Made by a program: the position numbers and the translations under genes. The notes under the pieces are model-generated. The model was not told the origin of the DNA. It worked only from the letters and a program-made list of their open reading frames with translations, and searched no databases. A stretch of DNA of 64,000 nucleotides. It comes from Alcaligenaceae bacterium (GTDB taxonomy: Bacteria; Pseudomonadota; Gammaproteobacteria; Burkholderiales; Burkholderiaceae_B). Where the stretch lies: NCBI GenBank assembly GCA_029265795.1, contig JAJUGV010000006.1, forward strand, positions 1-64,000, given 5' to 3'. Positions 43,876-56,533 of this stretch are shown here, piece by piece (position 1 is the stretch's first letter; every line of letters starts with the position of its first letter).

Positions 43876-44993
43876 TAGCGGCTGATGCTCATCAAGATGC
43901 CCCCCGCCACACCAAGGGTCAGCAATGCGGTACCGCCGTAGCTCATGAAAGGTAAGGGCACCCCCACCACCGGCAAAATACCGGTGACCATTCCAATGTT
44001 CACGAACACGTACACAAAGAACGTCATAGCCATGCCACCGGCAAGAAGTCGCCCATATTGAGTTCGCGCTTGCATCGCAATATGTAGCCCGCGCAGCACC
44101 AGCAACCCATAAAGAACGAGCAGCATGATGCCGCCATAGAGGCCGAATTCTTCCGCGAAAACGGCGAAGATGAAGTCGGTGGAGCGCTCGGGGATGAAGT
44201 CCAGGTGGGCCTGTGTGCCTTTCAGATATCCTTTGCCATAAATACCGCCTGACCCAATAGCGATCATTGATTGGATGGTGTGAAACCCGCGGCCCAACGG
44301 ATCTGCGCTGGGATCCAACAGCGTGCACACCCGGTGCTTCTGATATTCGTGCAGCACCACCCAATCCACATCCGGCCGGCAGATCGTGTCTTCGTAATAG
44401 ATCACGCCACCTATCAGCATGGTCCCGGCCAGGAACAGCGGCACTAATAAGCGGAACGACAAGCCGCCAAAATAAATGACGAAGAAACCACTGGCAAATA
44501 CCAGCAACGCGGTGCCTAGATCGGGCTGACGCACAATCAGGATGAAAGGAATCGCCAGCAACAGCGCCGCCACCAAATGATCACGTAGGCGCAGGCCCCC
44601 CTGATGTTTATGGAAATACCAGGCCAGCATCATGGGCACAGAGATTTTCAGCATCTCGGAAGGCTGCAAACGCACCACTCCCAGATCCAGCCAGCGTGTG
44701 GCGCCCTTGCTGGTCTCTCCAAAAAACTCAACCCCCAACAGCAGCAATACACCCACTGCATAAACATAGGGCGACAGCCGCATCAACAGCGGCGGCGGCA
44801 TGGCCGCTGCAATCCATAGCGCGACGAACGCGACCCCAAAGTTGCGTGCCTGATCGGAAAATCGCCAGTCAGTACCACCGACTGCCGAATGCATGATGGT
44901 CAACCCAAGCAGGGACATGATGACCAGCAAAGCCAGCAACGGCCAGTCGAAGGCGGTAAGGATGCGCAGGCCCTGCTGTGCAACTCTTCTCAT
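43851..44993 (-). CDS. mrdB: Rod shape-determining protein RodA (SEDS family)
   Basis: SEDS protein, IMLLVLYGLLVLRGLHIAMQ...GVPLPFMSYGGTALLTLGVAGGILMSI. Confidence 0.95.
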   Translation of the reverse strand: MRRVAQQGLRILTAFDWPLLALLVIMSLLGLTIMHSAVGGTDWRFSDQARNFGVAFVALWIAAAMPPPLLMRLSPYVYAVGVLLLLGVEFFGETSKGATRWLDLGVVRLQPSEMLKISVPMMLAWYFHKHQGGLRLRDHLVAALLLAIPFILIVRQPDLGTALLVFASGFFVIYFGGLSFRLLVPLFLAGTMLIGGVIYYEDTICRPDVDWVVLHEYQKHRVCTLLDPSADPLGRGFHTIQSMIAIGSGGIYGKGYLKGTQAHLDFIPERSTDFIFAVFAEEFGLYGGIMLLVLYGLLVLRGLHIAMQARTQYGRLLAGGMAMTFFVYVFVNIGMVTGILPVVGVPLPFMSYGGTALLTLGVAGGILMSISRYHPPRNSA

Positions 44994-47056
44994 TCCACGC
45001 TCCTGAGCTGTAAACGCAGGGGCGGCTGTGTCGGTGTGGGCACTACCGGTCTGGGGCCGTCTTCATCTTCTAAAGGTTCAGGCGGGAGGTCTTCCAACGC
45101 AATCATCGCATCCGGCGACTCGCCTTCCATGCCTTCCTCACCCGGCTCGATCGTCACACCGCGCTGATAGGCCAGCTTGGCTGCATGTGCCGCTTGTCGA
45201 GCCGCCACCCGTTCAGGCTCCAACCAATAATCAAAGACCTTGCGCGCAATGGGTGCCGCTGCGGTGGTGCCCCAGCCACCGTTTTCTACGATGACGCCCA
45301 AAGCAATCTGCGGGTCTTCTACCGGCGCGTACGCCATAAAGAGGGAGTGGTCGCGCAAGCGTTCATCGACGGCATCCGCGTCATAACGTGTGCCTCGCAG
45401 ACTGAAAACCTGGGCCGTACCGGTTTTGCCCGCAGCCTGGTATTCGGCCCCCTGAAACACTCGACGAGCGGTTCCCTTACGCACCACATCAGCCATCGCA
45501 TCCCGTATCACCGCCAGGTTCTCAGGTTTCAGTGGGATGATATGCGATGGACCGGTAACGGTTTTCTCGGGCGCCTCGGCTCGGGGCCAGTGGATTTCGT
45601 CAACCAGATGCGGACGCATGTAAACACCATTATTGGCCAGGACCGCTGTGGCCTGTGCCAGTTGCAGCAAGGTGAAGGAGTTGTAGCCCTGACCCACCGC
45701 CACTGAGACGGTTTCACCGGCGTACCACCGTTGCTGTGACGGTTTCTTGTAGGCTTTGCGCTTCCATTCCGTAGAAGGCAGGATGCCACGGCGCTCACCG
45801 TTCAAATCTATCCCTGTACGTTGGCCAAACCCAAACTGCTTGGCGAAATCGTGCAAGGCATTAACACCGATTTCGGGACCCAAGGAATAGAAGTACGTGT
45901 CGGATGACACCACGATTGCCCTGTGCATATCCGTAGCGCCATAGGCCGCACCGCCCGCATTTCGAAAGCGCTGTCCGCCGAACTCGTAATAGCCAGGGTC
46001 ATGAATCCGTTCTTTAGGGTCACGTTTGCCCAGCTCGAGCGCGGCCAGCGCAACGAAGGGCTTATACGTCGAACCGATAGGATAGGTTCCCGTTAACGGC
46101 CGGTTGACCAAAGGATGGTCGGGCGACTCGTTCAGACGCTTCCAGTTTTCCACGTCTATGCCGTCCACGAACAGATTCGGGTCGAAGGAAGGCGCCGATA
46201 CAAAGGCCAGCACCTCGCCGGTGGGTGGATGAATGGCAACCAGCGCACCGCGCCGCCCTTCAAACTCTTTCTCCACCACTTTCTGCAGGTTAATGTCCAA
46301 CGACAAGCGCAAGTTCGCACCCGGAACAGGGTCGATCCGGCTTAGTGTACGTACCGGCCGACCCGAAGCAGTCACTTCAACTTCTTCTACGCCCGTACGC
46401 CCGTGCAGTACCTCTTCCCAAGTATGCTCAATGCCCTGCTTACCGATCACCTGCGTGCCTCGGTAATTACCGATATTGCCTTCCTCTTCGAGTCGTTGCA
46501 GATCAGCTTCGGAAATACGGCCCACATACCCTAATACATGTGCGGCAGTTTCCCCATGTGGATATTCACGCACCCATCGGGCCTGCAGCTCCACGCCGGG
46601 AAAGCGCCAGGCATGCGCAGCGAACCATGACGCGTCTTCGTCGCTAAGGTTGTTACGCAGAAGTATTGGGCTATAGCGCCCGTTCTGCGCGACATTTTTC
46701 AGGAAGCGTCTCCGATCGCGAGGAGAGATCTCAACTACTGCTGAGATCTCGTCCAACATAGATTCCATATCACGCTGCACCTGCGCAGGGATGACAGTCA
46801 AAATGTAATCGCGGTGATTGCTGGCCAGCACAATACCATTGCGGTCCACGATCTCGCCCCGTCGGGGCGGAATCGGTACGACCGTGATGCGGTTCTGCTC
46901 GGCCCTGGCGGACAAGCCATCGTGACGCACAACCTGCAGATGCCAAAGGCGTGCACCCAGCAGGCAAAAGCAGATGAGCGCGAAGATACCCGCAACCCAC
47001 ACGCGTATGGCTATACGTTTGCGCTGTATCTGGGTGGTCTTCTTGAACTCAAACAT
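44990..47056 (-). CDS. mrdA: Penicillin-binding protein 2
   Basis: GRTGVEEVEVTASGRPVRTL...LTGTYPIGSTYKPFVALAALE...SSDTYFYSLG...AAGKTGTAQVF. Confidence 0.96.
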   Translation of the reverse strand: MFEFKKTTQIQRKRIAIRVWVAGIFALICFCLLGARLWHLQVVRHDGLSARAEQNRITVVPIPPRRGEIVDRNGIVLASNHRDYILTVIPAQVQRDMESMLDEISAVVEISPRDRRRFLKNVAQNGRYSPILLRNNLSDEDASWFAAHAWRFPGVELQARWVREYPHGETAAHVLGYVGRISEADLQRLEEEGNIGNYRGTQVIGKQGIEHTWEEVLHGRTGVEEVEVTASGRPVRTLSRIDPVPGANLRLSLDINLQKVVEKEFEGRRGALVAIHPPTGEVLAFVSAPSFDPNLFVDGIDVENWKRLNESPDHPLVNRPLTGTYPIGSTYKPFVALAALELGKRDPKERIHDPGYYEFGGQRFRNAGGAAYGATDMHRAIVVSSDTYFYSLGPEIGVNALHDFAKQFGFGQRTGIDLNGERRGILPSTEWKRKAYKKPSQQRWYAGETVSVAVGQGYNSFTLLQLAQATAVLANNGVYMRPHLVDEIHWPRAEAPEKTVTGPSHIIPLKPENLAVIRDAMADVVRKGTARRVFQGAEYQAAGKTGTAQVFSLRGTRYDADAVDERLRDHSLFMAYAPVEDPQIALGVIVENGGWGTTAAAPIARKVFDYWLEPERVAARQAAHAAKLAYQRGVTIEPGEEGMEGESPDAMIALEDLPPEPLEDEDGPRPVVPTPTQPPLRLQLRSVE

Positions 47057-47071
47057 GTGTGCCCGCCACCG

Positions 47072-47641
47072 TTACACCGCGCCGCCGTCCCCTTCCTCAT
47101 GTCGACGCTGGGGCATCTGCAGCAATACATCGAGCAGCGGCCACAATAGCGCCATGAGGAAGGCAGACCACAGCCAGCTCCAGCCCAGCCACTCGCCCGC
47201 CAGCCAGCCTTCTATGAGCCGGCTGGCCGAATTAGCAATCACAAAAACCGGCAGCACATGCAGACACTGCACCACGGAATTGAAACGCTGCAGACGACGC
47301 GCCAGCGCCAACGTACCGTAGGCCGCCAGCGTGTAGGTCAGCGCGTGCACCCCAAGCAAGCTGCCATCGTGCACATCCATGAGCAGGCCGAAACAGAATG
47401 CGGTGCCCATGCCAACGCGCCTGGGTTCGTTCAGGCACCAATAGGCAATGACCAGGAGCAGCAGGTCCGGAGCGGGCTGCCACACCCTCCAGGGCAGCAA
47501 AGAAAATAGCCATACCAGCGCGACGGACAGCCAAATAAAACCAGGGCTCGCCGCCAGGCGAAACGGTTCCGCATCGACCGGTTCCAGCGAGGACAGCCCC
47601 GGCCCTTTCCGAGTCACCTCAACCTTTACTCGGCGTGCCAT
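47072..47641 (-). CDS. mreD: Rod shape-determining protein MreD
   Basis: Small multispanning protein, FCFGLLMDVHDGSLLGVHALTYTLAAYGTLALARRLQRF; TAATG junction with mreC. Confidence 0.92.
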   Translation of the reverse strand: MARRVKVEVTRKGPGLSSLEPVDAEPFRLAASPGFIWLSVALVWLFSLLPWRVWQPAPDLLLLVIAYWCLNEPRRVGMGTAFCFGLLMDVHDGSLLGVHALTYTLAAYGTLALARRLQRFNSVVQCLHVLPVFVIANSASRLIEGWLAGEWLGWSWLWSAFLMALLWPLLDVLLQMPQRRHEEGDGGAV

Positions 47642-48531
47642 CAGTCTAGCTCCCCGGATTCGGCATCAAGCGCCTCCCGGTGACGGCGTGCAGCGTCGAC
47701 ATCGACTTGCAGCACCAGGAAATGCCGATGACGCTCAGGGTGAGCAAGAGGTGTGGCCAAAGCCATGGCGAAGCCGGTGGCGGAATCGCGATGCACGCTA
47801 TCTACGCGCGCTACGGAAAGGCCTGCGGGAAACAGGCCGCCGATCCCGCTGGTGACAAGCTCATCACCGGGTTCGATGTCGGCGCCGGCAGTCAGGTAAC
47901 GAACCTCCATCTTGCCATCGGCGCCCCCGCCGAAAGCGATCAGCCGGAGCCCGTTGCGCAGAATCTGCACCGGAATGGAGAGTTTGTCGTCGTTGATGAG
48001 TGCGGCTTCCGAGGTGAAAGGTGTCACCCTAACAATTTGCCCCACTACACCGCCTTCGTCGATCACCGGCATGCCCGGTTGAATCCCGCTCGAGGACCCT
48101 TTATTGAAAACCAAGTGGTGATTGAAAGCGCTGGTGGGCTCATACAGCACCTCGACGGCGATGGCCGGCTGCGTGACGACATCAGGCACGTTCAGCAAAC
48201 GACGCAACTGTTCGTTCTCGGCTGCCAGCTGGGCTGCATGGGTGGCCATCTGAGCCAACTCAATACGCTGGCGTTGAATGGCTTCCTTTTCAATATCCAT
48301 TTGATTGGCGGCGTCGACCCAGCCCTTGAAACGCTCGATACCGTCGCGCGGGGCCAGCATGATGCGCTGGAACGGGTACAGAACAACCGAAATACCCTGA
48401 CGTACGGGTTCAAGCGTGGACCAGCGTGCGTCCACAAGCAACAGGGCAAGTGCAAGAAAGGCCAGGACGAACAGCCGCAACTCGGCTGTCGGACCGTGCT
48501 TGAACAACTTCAGCGAGCCGTTTTCCTGCAT
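47641..48531 (-). CDS. mreC: Rod shape-determining protein MreC
   Basis: VSVVLYPFQRIMLAPRDGIERFKGW...NKGSSSGIQPGMPVIDEGGVVGQI. Confidence 0.95.
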   Translation of the reverse strand: MQENGSLKLFKHGPTAELRLFVLAFLALALLLVDARWSTLEPVRQGISVVLYPFQRIMLAPRDGIERFKGWVDAANQMDIEKEAIQRQRIELAQMATHAAQLAAENEQLRRLLNVPDVVTQPAIAVEVLYEPTSAFNHHLVFNKGSSSGIQPGMPVIDEGGVVGQIVRVTPFTSEAALINDDKLSIPVQILRNGLRLIAFGGGADGKMEVRYLTAGADIEPGDELVTSGIGGLFPAGLSVARVDSVHRDSATGFAMALATPLAHPERHRHFLVLQVDVDAARRHREALDAESGELD

Positions 48532-48587
48532 GAGCCTTTAGAACCGTCGCAGCGCGACACCGCACGCCGCGACAGTACAAACCGAAA

Positions 48588-49685
<1,098 letters not shown>

Positions 49686-49847
49686 TTACAGGCCGCAACC
49701 AGATGGCAGCCGGACTATCCGATCAAACAAAGAATCATAACTTATAATTGGCGACTGTTAGCATCGAATAACGGCCTTGAAGTACCCTCTTACATACGCC
49801 GTATCGATTCCCATCATTTCCGCAGGCAACTTCAGTCAAGACACCCC

Positions 49848-50156
49848 ATGGCAATTTCTGAGCAAGACGTCATGCGCATCGCCCAGTTGGCGCGCATACA
49901 GCTTTCGCCGGACGAAACTGCGCAGACGCAGAAAGAACTCAACGACATTCTCGGGCTGATGGCCCGCCTCCGCGCGGTGGACACTGAAGGGGTCGAGCCC
50001 ATGGCGCATCCCCTGTCGGCACACCAAGACATCGAGCTGCGTCTACGCGAAGACGTCGCCGCTGCCACTCTCACTGAAAGCGAGCGGGCCGAACTCATGG
50101 CGAACGCTCCGGCACAGGCCGACGGCCTGTTCCTCGTGCCCACGGTCATCGAGTAA
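49848..50156 (+). CDS. gatC: Asp-tRNA(Asn)/Glu-tRNA(Gln) amidotransferase subunit C
   Basis: [23 protein letters not shown]; start refined from the longer ORF. Confidence 0.95.
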   Translation: MAISEQDVMRIAQLARIQLSPDETAQTQKELNDILGLMARLRAVDTEGVEPMAHPLSAHQDIELRLREDVAAATLTESERAELMANAPAQADGLFLVPTVIE

Positions 50157-50160
50157 ACGA

Positions 50161-51690
50161 ATGTCAAAACTCCCCCTGCATACACAGTTCTCCAGCATTA
50201 CCGAGCTGCGTGACGCCCTGCGCTCCGGCGCTCTGAGCGCCACTGAAGTGGCCCGCAGCGCGCTGGACGCGGCCCAGGAACACGAAAACCTGAACGCATT
50301 CGTACATATTGACCCCGAACTTACGCTGGCACAGGCCGGTCAGGTCGATGCCGCGCTCAAGGCGGGCAACGCCGGCCCGCTGGCGGGCATCCCCCTGGGA
50401 CATAAAGACGTCTTCGTCACACGCGGCTGGCGCACCACTGCGGGTAGCCGCATGCTCGAAAATTACGTCAGCCCCTACGATGCAACGGTGGTCAGTCGGC
50501 TTACCAACGCCGGCGCCGTCTCACTGGGCAAGCTCAACTGCGACGAATTCGCGATGGGCTCCGGCAGCGAAACATCGTACTTCGGGCCGGTACGTAACCC
50601 CTGGGATCACGACGCCGTACCCGGCGGCTCCTCCGGCGGTTCCGCCGCAGCAGTGGCGGCTCGCGTACTGATGGCGGCCACGGGCACCGACACAGGCGGC
50701 TCTATCCGCCAGCCGGCGGCACTATGCGGAATCTCCGGTATCAAACCCACATACGGCACCGTTTCGCGCTTGGGCATGGTGGCGTACGGATCCAGCCTCG
50801 ATCAGGCAGGCCCCATCGCCCGTCATGCAAGAGATCTGCTCGAATTGCTGGAAGCAATGGTCGGGTTCGATCCGCTTGATTCAACCAGCCTCGAATACTG
50901 CGACAACGAAGCGAATGCACCGGGGCGTATCCGCGCTCGTTTCGACGCGGCGATAGCCGGGCAGCAAAAGAACGGCAGCCGTCCGCTTGAAGGCTTGCGT
51001 ATCGGCGTACCCAAAGAGTTCTTCGACGAAGGGCTGGCCCCCGACGTCGCTCAGGCGGTCGAGAATGCCTTGCGCACCTTTGAAGATCTGGGTGCGGTTC
51101 GCGTGGAAATCAGCCTCCCTCGCACCGAATTGTCCATTCCGGCCTATTACGTCATCGCACCGGCCGAAGCCTCGACCAACCTGTCGCGCTACGACGGCGT
51201 CCGTTATGGCCATCGCACCGATCAATACGAAGACATCGAAGAAATGATGAGCCGTACGCGCTTCGAAGGGTTCGGCCCTGAAGTGCGGCGTCGGGTCCTC
51301 GTGGGTACCTATGTGCTGTGCCACGGCTACTACGACGCCTATTACGTGCAGGCCCAGCGGGTGCGTCGCATGATTACCAACGACTTCCAGCAAGCGTTCG
51401 CGCAACAGTGCGATGTCATCATGGGCCCGGTCGCACCTTCTGTCGCCAAACGCATTGGCGACAACCGCGAAGATCCCATTGCCGACTGGCTGTCCGATAT
51501 TTATACGCTAGGTGTCAGCCTGGCCGGTCTACCGGCCATGTCGATTCCTTGCGGCTTCGGAACTGAGCGGCCTTTGCCCATTGGGCTGCAGATCATCGGC
51601 AACTACTTCGCCGAAGGCGAATTGCTCGCCGTGGCCGACTGCTTCCAGCAGGCCACTGACTGGCATCAACGTACTCCAGGACAGCAATAA
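50161..51690 (+). CDS. gatA: Asp-tRNA(Asn)/Glu-tRNA(Gln) amidotransferase subunit A
   Basis: [45 protein letters not shown] amidase signature. Confidence 0.97.
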   Translation: MSKLPLHTQFSSITELRDALRSGALSATEVARSALDAAQEHENLNAFVHIDPELTLAQAGQVDAALKAGNAGPLAGIPLGHKDVFVTRGWRTTAGSRMLENYVSPYDATVVSRLTNAGAVSLGKLNCDEFAMGSGSETSYFGPVRNPWDHDAVPGGSSGGSAAAVAARVLMAATGTDTGGSIRQPAALCGISGIKPTYGTVSRLGMVAYGSSLDQAGPIARHARDLLELLEAMVGFDPLDSTSLEYCDNEANAPGRIRARFDAAIAGQQKNGSRPLEGLRIGVPKEFFDEGLAPDVAQAVENALRTFEDLGAVRVEISLPRTELSIPAYYVIAPAEASTNLSRYDGVRYGHRTDQYEDIEEMMSRTRFEGFGPEVRRRVLVGTYVLCHGYYDAYYVQAQRVRRMITNDFQQAFAQQCDVIMGPVAPSVAKRIGDNREDPIADWLSDIYTLGVSLAGLPAMSIPCGFGTERPLPIGLQIIGNYFAEGELLAVADCFQQATDWHQRTPGQQ

Positions 51691-53144
51691 TGGATTGGGA
51701 AATCGTCATCGGCCTGGAAACGCACGTCCAGCTTTCCACCGAATCCAAGATTTTTTCTGACAGCAGCACACGCTTTGGTGCCGCACCCAACACGCAGGCC
51801 AATATCATGGATATGGCTTTGCCCGGCAGCCTGCCCGTCATGAATCGCGGCGCGGTCGAGCGCGCCATCATGTTTGGGCTGGCCGTGGGCGCCCACATTG
51901 CGCCCCGTTCGCAATTCGAGCGCAAGAATTACTTCTATCCTGATCTGCCCAAAAACTACCAGATCAGCCAGCTCGAAATTCCGATCGTGCAAGGTGGCTC
52001 GCTGCGCTTTTTCGTTGGCGACGAAGAAAAGGTCATTAACCTCACACGCGCTCACCTCGAAGAGGATGCCGGAAAATCCCTACACGAAAATTTTGTCGGG
52101 CCGCATGGTGAATCCTCAACCGGTATCGACCTGAACCGGGCCGGTACCCCGCTGCTTGAGATCGTCACCGAACCTGAAATGCGTTCAGCTGCAGAAGCCG
52201 CTGCCTACGCGCGCGCATTGCACGGGTTGGTTGTCTGGCTGGGCATTTGCGACGGCAATATGCAGGAAGGCTCATTCCGTGTCGACGCCAACGTTTCAGT
52301 GCGCCCCCGCGGCCGGCAGGAATTCGGCACCCGTACGGAAATCAAGAACGTCAACTCCTTCCGCTTTCTTGAGCGCGCCATCCAATACGAAGCCCGCCGC
52401 CAGATTGAGCTCATCGAAGACGGTGGCAAGGTTGTTCAGGAAACGCGCCTGTACGACGCCGATGCTGACGAAACTCGCAGCATGCGCAGTAAGGAAGACG
52501 CGCACGACTATCGCTACTTCCCCGACCCCGACCTTCCACCGCTGATCGTGGCGCCGCAATGGATAGATCGCGTACGCGACAACATGCCTGAGTTGCCGTC
52601 GCAGAAACGTGAGCGGTTTGAACAGGACTTGGGCTTGACCGCCTACGATGCTGCGCAACTCACCATGAACCGCGCCACAGCCGACTACTTCGAGCAGGTG
52701 GTAACCGGTCTGCCGCAGGATCAAGCCAAACTTGGCGCAAACTGGATACTCGGTGAACTGGCCGCCGCATTGAACCGCGCGGAACTGGAAATCTCAGCAA
52801 GCCCGATCAGCCCGCAGCGCCTGGCCGAACTCATTCAGCGCATCATAGACGGCACCATTTCCAACAAAATGGCGCGTGAGGTATTCACCGCTATGTGGGA
52901 AGGCGAGCATGACGGCAGCCCCGACGCCATCATCGAAGCCCGCGGGCTCAAGCAAATCAGCGATAGCGGCGCCATCAGCACCATGATCGACGAAGTACTA
53001 GCCGCTCACCCGGCTATTGTCGAAGAGTATCGTGCAGGCCGCCAGAAGGCCTTTAACTCTTTGGTGGGCCAGGTAATGAAGGCCGCAAGGGGCAAGGCCA
53101 ACCCGCAGCAAGTTAATCAGCTGCTCAAGGAAAAACTCGGCTGA
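51690..53144 (+). CDS. gatB: Asp-tRNA(Asn)/Glu-tRNA(Gln) amidotransferase subunit B
   Basis: [28 protein letters not shown]...[20 protein letters not shown]. Confidence 0.97.
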   Translation: MDWEIVIGLETHVQLSTESKIFSDSSTRFGAAPNTQANIMDMALPGSLPVMNRGAVERAIMFGLAVGAHIAPRSQFERKNYFYPDLPKNYQISQLEIPIVQGGSLRFFVGDEEKVINLTRAHLEEDAGKSLHENFVGPHGESSTGIDLNRAGTPLLEIVTEPEMRSAAEAAAYARALHGLVVWLGICDGNMQEGSFRVDANVSVRPRGRQEFGTRTEIKNVNSFRFLERAIQYEARRQIELIEDGGKVVQETRLYDADADETRSMRSKEDAHDYRYFPDPDLPPLIVAPQWIDRVRDNMPELPSQKRERFEQDLGLTAYDAAQLTMNRATADYFEQVVTGLPQDQAKLGANWILGELAAALNRAELEISASPISPQRLAELIQRIIDGTISNKMAREVFTAMWEGEHDGSPDAIIEARGLKQISDSGAISTMIDEVLAAHPAIVEEYRAGRQKAFNSLVGQVMKAARGKANPQQVNQLLKEKLG

Positions 53145-53176
53145 CCCTTACAAAACTGGGCAGACCCTTACAAGCA

Positions 53177-53206
53177 AGCGACCTTACGCAGGTCGCTCGC
53201 TTTTTT
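53177..53206. terminator. Terminator between convergent gatB and pyrE
   Basis: AGCGACCT-TACGC-AGGTCGCT followed by CGCTTTTTTG. Confidence 0.75.
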
Positions 53207-53208
53207 GT

Positions 53209-53880
53209 CTACACGCCGTATCGCGTTCTGTATGCCCGTACCGCATCGCGGTGCGCCGCAAGGGTGGCATCGCTTTCCAGTACAGACATAATATCTTCGA
53301 GTGAAGCGATGCTGACCACCGGAATGCCGTAAGTATTCTGCACGTGCTGGACAGCCGAATGTTCCGACAGATCGGAGTCGGAGCCGGCGCGCTCCATGCG
53401 ATCGAGTGCAATCAATACTGCGACCGGCTCGGCACCGGCCTGCTTGATGATCTGCACGGACTCACGTACAGAGGTGCCCGCCGTAATTACGTCGTCGATA
53501 ATGACGACCTTCCCCTGCAAAGGCGCCCCCACCAGAATGCCGCCTTCGCCGTGATCTTTGACCTCTTTGCGGTTAAATGCAAACGGCACATCGCGGCCGC
53601 CGAGCGCCGGATGCCGTGCTAATGCGGTCGCTGTCGTTGTAGACAGTGGAATGCCCTTGTAAGCCGGTCCGAACAGCATGTCGAATTGCACGCCGGAATC
53701 AACCAGAGCTTGCGCGTAGAACTCGCCAAGTCGCCCTACCGACAAGCCGGTATTAAAGAGCCCCGCGTTGAAGAAATATGGGCTGACCCGCCCCGACTTG
53801 ACCTTGAACTCGCCAAACCGGAGCACCCCTTGCTCCAGCGAGAAGCGCACGAATTCCCCGCGGTTTCCTGACGTTGCCAT
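53209..53880 (-). CDS. pyrE: Orotate phosphoribosyltransferase
   Basis: [42 protein letters not shown]; start taken at [10 protein letters not shown] (53880). Confidence 0.95.
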   Translation of the reverse strand: MATSGNRGEFVRFSLEQGVLRFGEFKVKSGRVSPYFFNAGLFNTGLSVGRLGEFYAQALVDSGVQFDMLFGPAYKGIPLSTTTATALARHPALGGRDVPFAFNRKEVKDHGEGGILVGAPLQGKVVIIDDVITAGTSVRESVQIIKQAGAEPVAVLIALDRMERAGSDSDLSEHSAVQHVQNTYGIPVVSIASLEDIMSVLESDATLAAHRDAVRAYRTRYGV

Positions 53881-54039
53881 GTTGTGTGCCTGATATACAA
53901 AAGCTGTCATTATCGGCCATAAACGACCTCTGGATGAAGGCAAAGCGCGTCTATTTAGCAGCGCTCGATCGCCTCAAATTTGGCAAGTACGTCGCTCCTA
54001 ACGGCACATGCTGTTAAAGTTCGGCTGTCTAAGTAAGTA

Positions 54040-54828
54040 ATGGATCAAATGCGCATTATCACTGCCAATCTCAATGGCATCCGTTCAGCCGTCAACAAAG
54101 GCTTTCTCGATTGGCTGCCTGAACAGGACGCCGATTTCATCTGTCTGCAAGAACTCAAGGCGCAGGCTCCCAATATGACGGAAGCTATGCTCGAGCCGCC
54201 GGGCTACAAGGGCTGGTTTCACTACGCAGAACGCAAAGGCTATAGTGGGGTAGGCATCTACGCCCGTCGCGAGCCTAAACAAGTCATAGAAGGCCTGGGT
54301 GTACCTGAAATTGACGCAGAAGGTCGCTATATCGAACTCGTTTACGACGACCTGGCCGTGATTTCGGTCTACCTTCCGTCGGGTTCCAGCGGCGATCACC
54401 GGCAAGCCGCCAAGTTCGTATTCATGGAGCGTTTTTTCAGCCATCTTGCCGAGCTGGCTTGTTGCGGGCGCGAAGTCGTTATTTGTGGCGACTGGAATAT
54501 CGCGCACCAGGAAATTGATCTGAAAAACTGGAAGGGCAACATGAAGAACAGCGGCTTCCTCCCCGAGGAACGCAGCTGGCTGACCCGAGTATTTGAAGAA
54601 CAGCGCTGGGTGGATGTCTATCGTCGTCTGTACCCCGACGCCACGGGAGAAGGCTACACATGGTGGAGCAACCGTGGCCAAGCGTGGGCAAAGAACGTTG
54701 GCTGGCGAATCGATTACCAGATCGCCACCCCTAAAATTGCGGCAACCGCCACTCAGGCGTCGATCTACAAAGAACAGCGCTTCAGCGATCACGCTCCCCT
54801 GACAATCGATTACGACTACGAGTTCTGA
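54040..54828 (+). CDS. xth: Exodeoxyribonuclease III
   Basis: IITANLNGIRSAVNKGFLDWLPEQDADFICLQELKAQ...GDWNIAHQEIDLKNWKGN...SDHAPLTIDY. Confidence 0.95.
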   Translation: MDQMRIITANLNGIRSAVNKGFLDWLPEQDADFICLQELKAQAPNMTEAMLEPPGYKGWFHYAERKGYSGVGIYARREPKQVIEGLGVPEIDAEGRYIELVYDDLAVISVYLPSGSSGDHRQAAKFVFMERFFSHLAELACCGREVVICGDWNIAHQEIDLKNWKGNMKNSGFLPEERSWLTRVFEEQRWVDVYRRLYPDATGEGYTWWSNRGQAWAKNVGWRIDYQIATPKIAATATQASIYKEQRFSDHAPLTIDYDYEF

Positions 54829-54831
54829 GCC

Positions 54832-55293
54832 ATGAAACCGCAGCTCTCTATCATCACGCTGGGCGTCGACAACCTCGAGAAATCGGTACGCTTCTACCGT
54901 GACGGGTTGGGCTGGAAAACACGCGGCATTGTCGGCGCCGACTACGATTACGGTGCCGCCGCCTTCTTTGACTTGCAACCGGGTCTATCACTAGCACTCT
55001 GGCCCCGCGAGAGTCTGGCTCACGAAGCGGGTGTCGAACAGCAGCCCCCAGCAATGACGGAGCTCATGCTGAGCCATTGCGTCAGCGAGCGGGCGCAGGT
55101 CGACGAAGTCATGCTCCAGGCGGAGCAGGCCGGCGGGCAGGTCGTAAAAGCGGCTCACGACACCCTACTGGGCGGTTACGCAGGCATCTTCAAGGATCCG
55201 GATGGCCATCTTTGGGAGGTGGCCTGGAATCCCGAGTCAGCCATCCCCCCTGCAGACGCGCCTACGGCTGGGGAGCCGAATCCAGCGCCCTGA
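54832..55293 (+). CDS. VOC/glyoxalase-fold protein
   Basis: SIITLGVDNLEKSVRFYRDGLGWKTRG...GGYAGIFKDPDGHLWEVAWNP. Confidence 0.92.
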   Translation: MKPQLSIITLGVDNLEKSVRFYRDGLGWKTRGIVGADYDYGAAAFFDLQPGLSLALWPRESLAHEAGVEQQPPAMTELMLSHCVSERAQVDEVMLQAEQAGGQVVKAAHDTLLGGYAGIFKDPDGHLWEVAWNPESAIPPADAPTAGEPNPAP

Positions 55294-56518
55294 TCTCGTT
55301 ACGCCGCAAATAAAGCAGCACTAGGCCAGGCAGCGCAATAAACACAGTAATAACGAAGAAGCCTGGCCAGCCCAGCCACTCCACCAACGGCGGTGTCAGC
55401 GGGCCCGCTAGGTACGTGCGCCCCACCGCCGACAGGGCGGATAGCAGCGCGAACTGTGTAGCGGAGAACTCCTGCCGGCACAGCGCCATCAGCAACGCCA
55501 CAAATGCAGCGGTTCCGAGCCCGCCACACAGATTCTCCAGCATGACGACACCGGCCATCGAATAGATATGGGGAGGGGTAACCGCCAGCAGCCAGTAGCC
55601 GAAGTTGGACACCGCTTGCAGCAGACCAAACCACATCAGCGAGCGATAGAGGCCCAGCCGCGCCATGATGCTTCCACCGGCCAACGCGCCGACAATGGTG
55701 GCTGCAAGGCCAAAGACTTTGTTCACCGCACCGACTTCGGTACCGGTGAAGCCGGCACCCCGCAAGAGAAACGTAGTCGATAACGCGCCGGCAAACGCAT
55801 CGCCTAACTTGTAGAGCACGATGAGCAGCAAAATAGTGACGGCGCCGCGGCGGCGAAAGAACTCGGAAAGCGGAGCCACCACCGCTTCGGTCAATGAGCG
55901 CGGAGCCGTCGCGACAACTTCCGGTTCCGGTGCCAACACCGTAGCGATTGCACACACCGCCATAAACCCACCCATCAAAAAGTAGGTGTTATGCCAGCCT
56001 AGCCACTGATCGGCCAGGATAAGCGCCAATCCTCCAGACACGATCATTGCCAGCCGATAACCCAGCACTTTAATGGCCGCCCCGGCTGCACGTTCTTCAC
56101 TACGCAGTACGTCAGTACTGTATGCATCAAAGGCGATGTCCTGAGTCGCGGAGAGAAAAGCGACCAGCACTGCCAACAGCGCGAGGGGTAATAAATGGGT
56201 ACCGGGCGAATAGATGCCCATAGCGGCTATACACGCAGCAAGCAGCAATTGCGTGAGAAAAATCCAGCTGCGGCGCCGACCGAGGAAGGGAAAAGAATAA
56301 CGGTCGACTAGCGGCGCCCACAAAAATTTTAGTGTGTAGGCGGACCCGATCAGTGTCAGAAACCCGATGCTCTGAAGCGACACGCCGTCAAGGGTCGCCC
56401 ATGCCTGCAACGTTCCGCCGGTCAGGGCCAGCGGCAGACCGCTGGCAAAGCCCAACACCAGCAGGGGCATGACTCTGGGACTTAGGTAGATTCGTGTAGA
56501 AGCAGTGATTGGAAGCAC
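55262..56518 (-). CDS. ampG: AmpG-type muropeptide MFS transporter
   Basis: MLLVLGFASGLPLALTGGTLQAW...LKFLWAPLVDRYSFPFLGRRRSWIF...ATQDIAFDAYSTDVLR. Confidence 0.92.
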   Translation of the reverse strand: MLPITASTRIYLSPRVMPLLVLGFASGLPLALTGGTLQAWATLDGVSLQSIGFLTLIGSAYTLKFLWAPLVDRYSFPFLGRRRSWIFLTQLLLAACIAAMGIYSPGTHLLPLALLAVLVAFLSATQDIAFDAYSTDVLRSEERAAGAAIKVLGYRLAMIVSGGLALILADQWLGWHNTYFLMGGFMAVCAIATVLAPEPEVVATAPRSLTEAVVAPLSEFFRRRGAVTILLLIVLYKLGDAFAGALSTTFLLRGAGFTGTEVGAVNKVFGLAATIVGALAGGSIMARLGLYRSLMWFGLLQAVSNFGYWLLAVTPPHIYSMAGVVMLENLCGGLGTAAFVALLMALCRQEFSATQFALLSALSAVGRTYLAGPLTPPLVEWLGWPGFFVITVFIALPGLVLLYLRRNEIRALDSAPQP

Positions 56519-56533
56519 TCCATCCTCGTGTCG

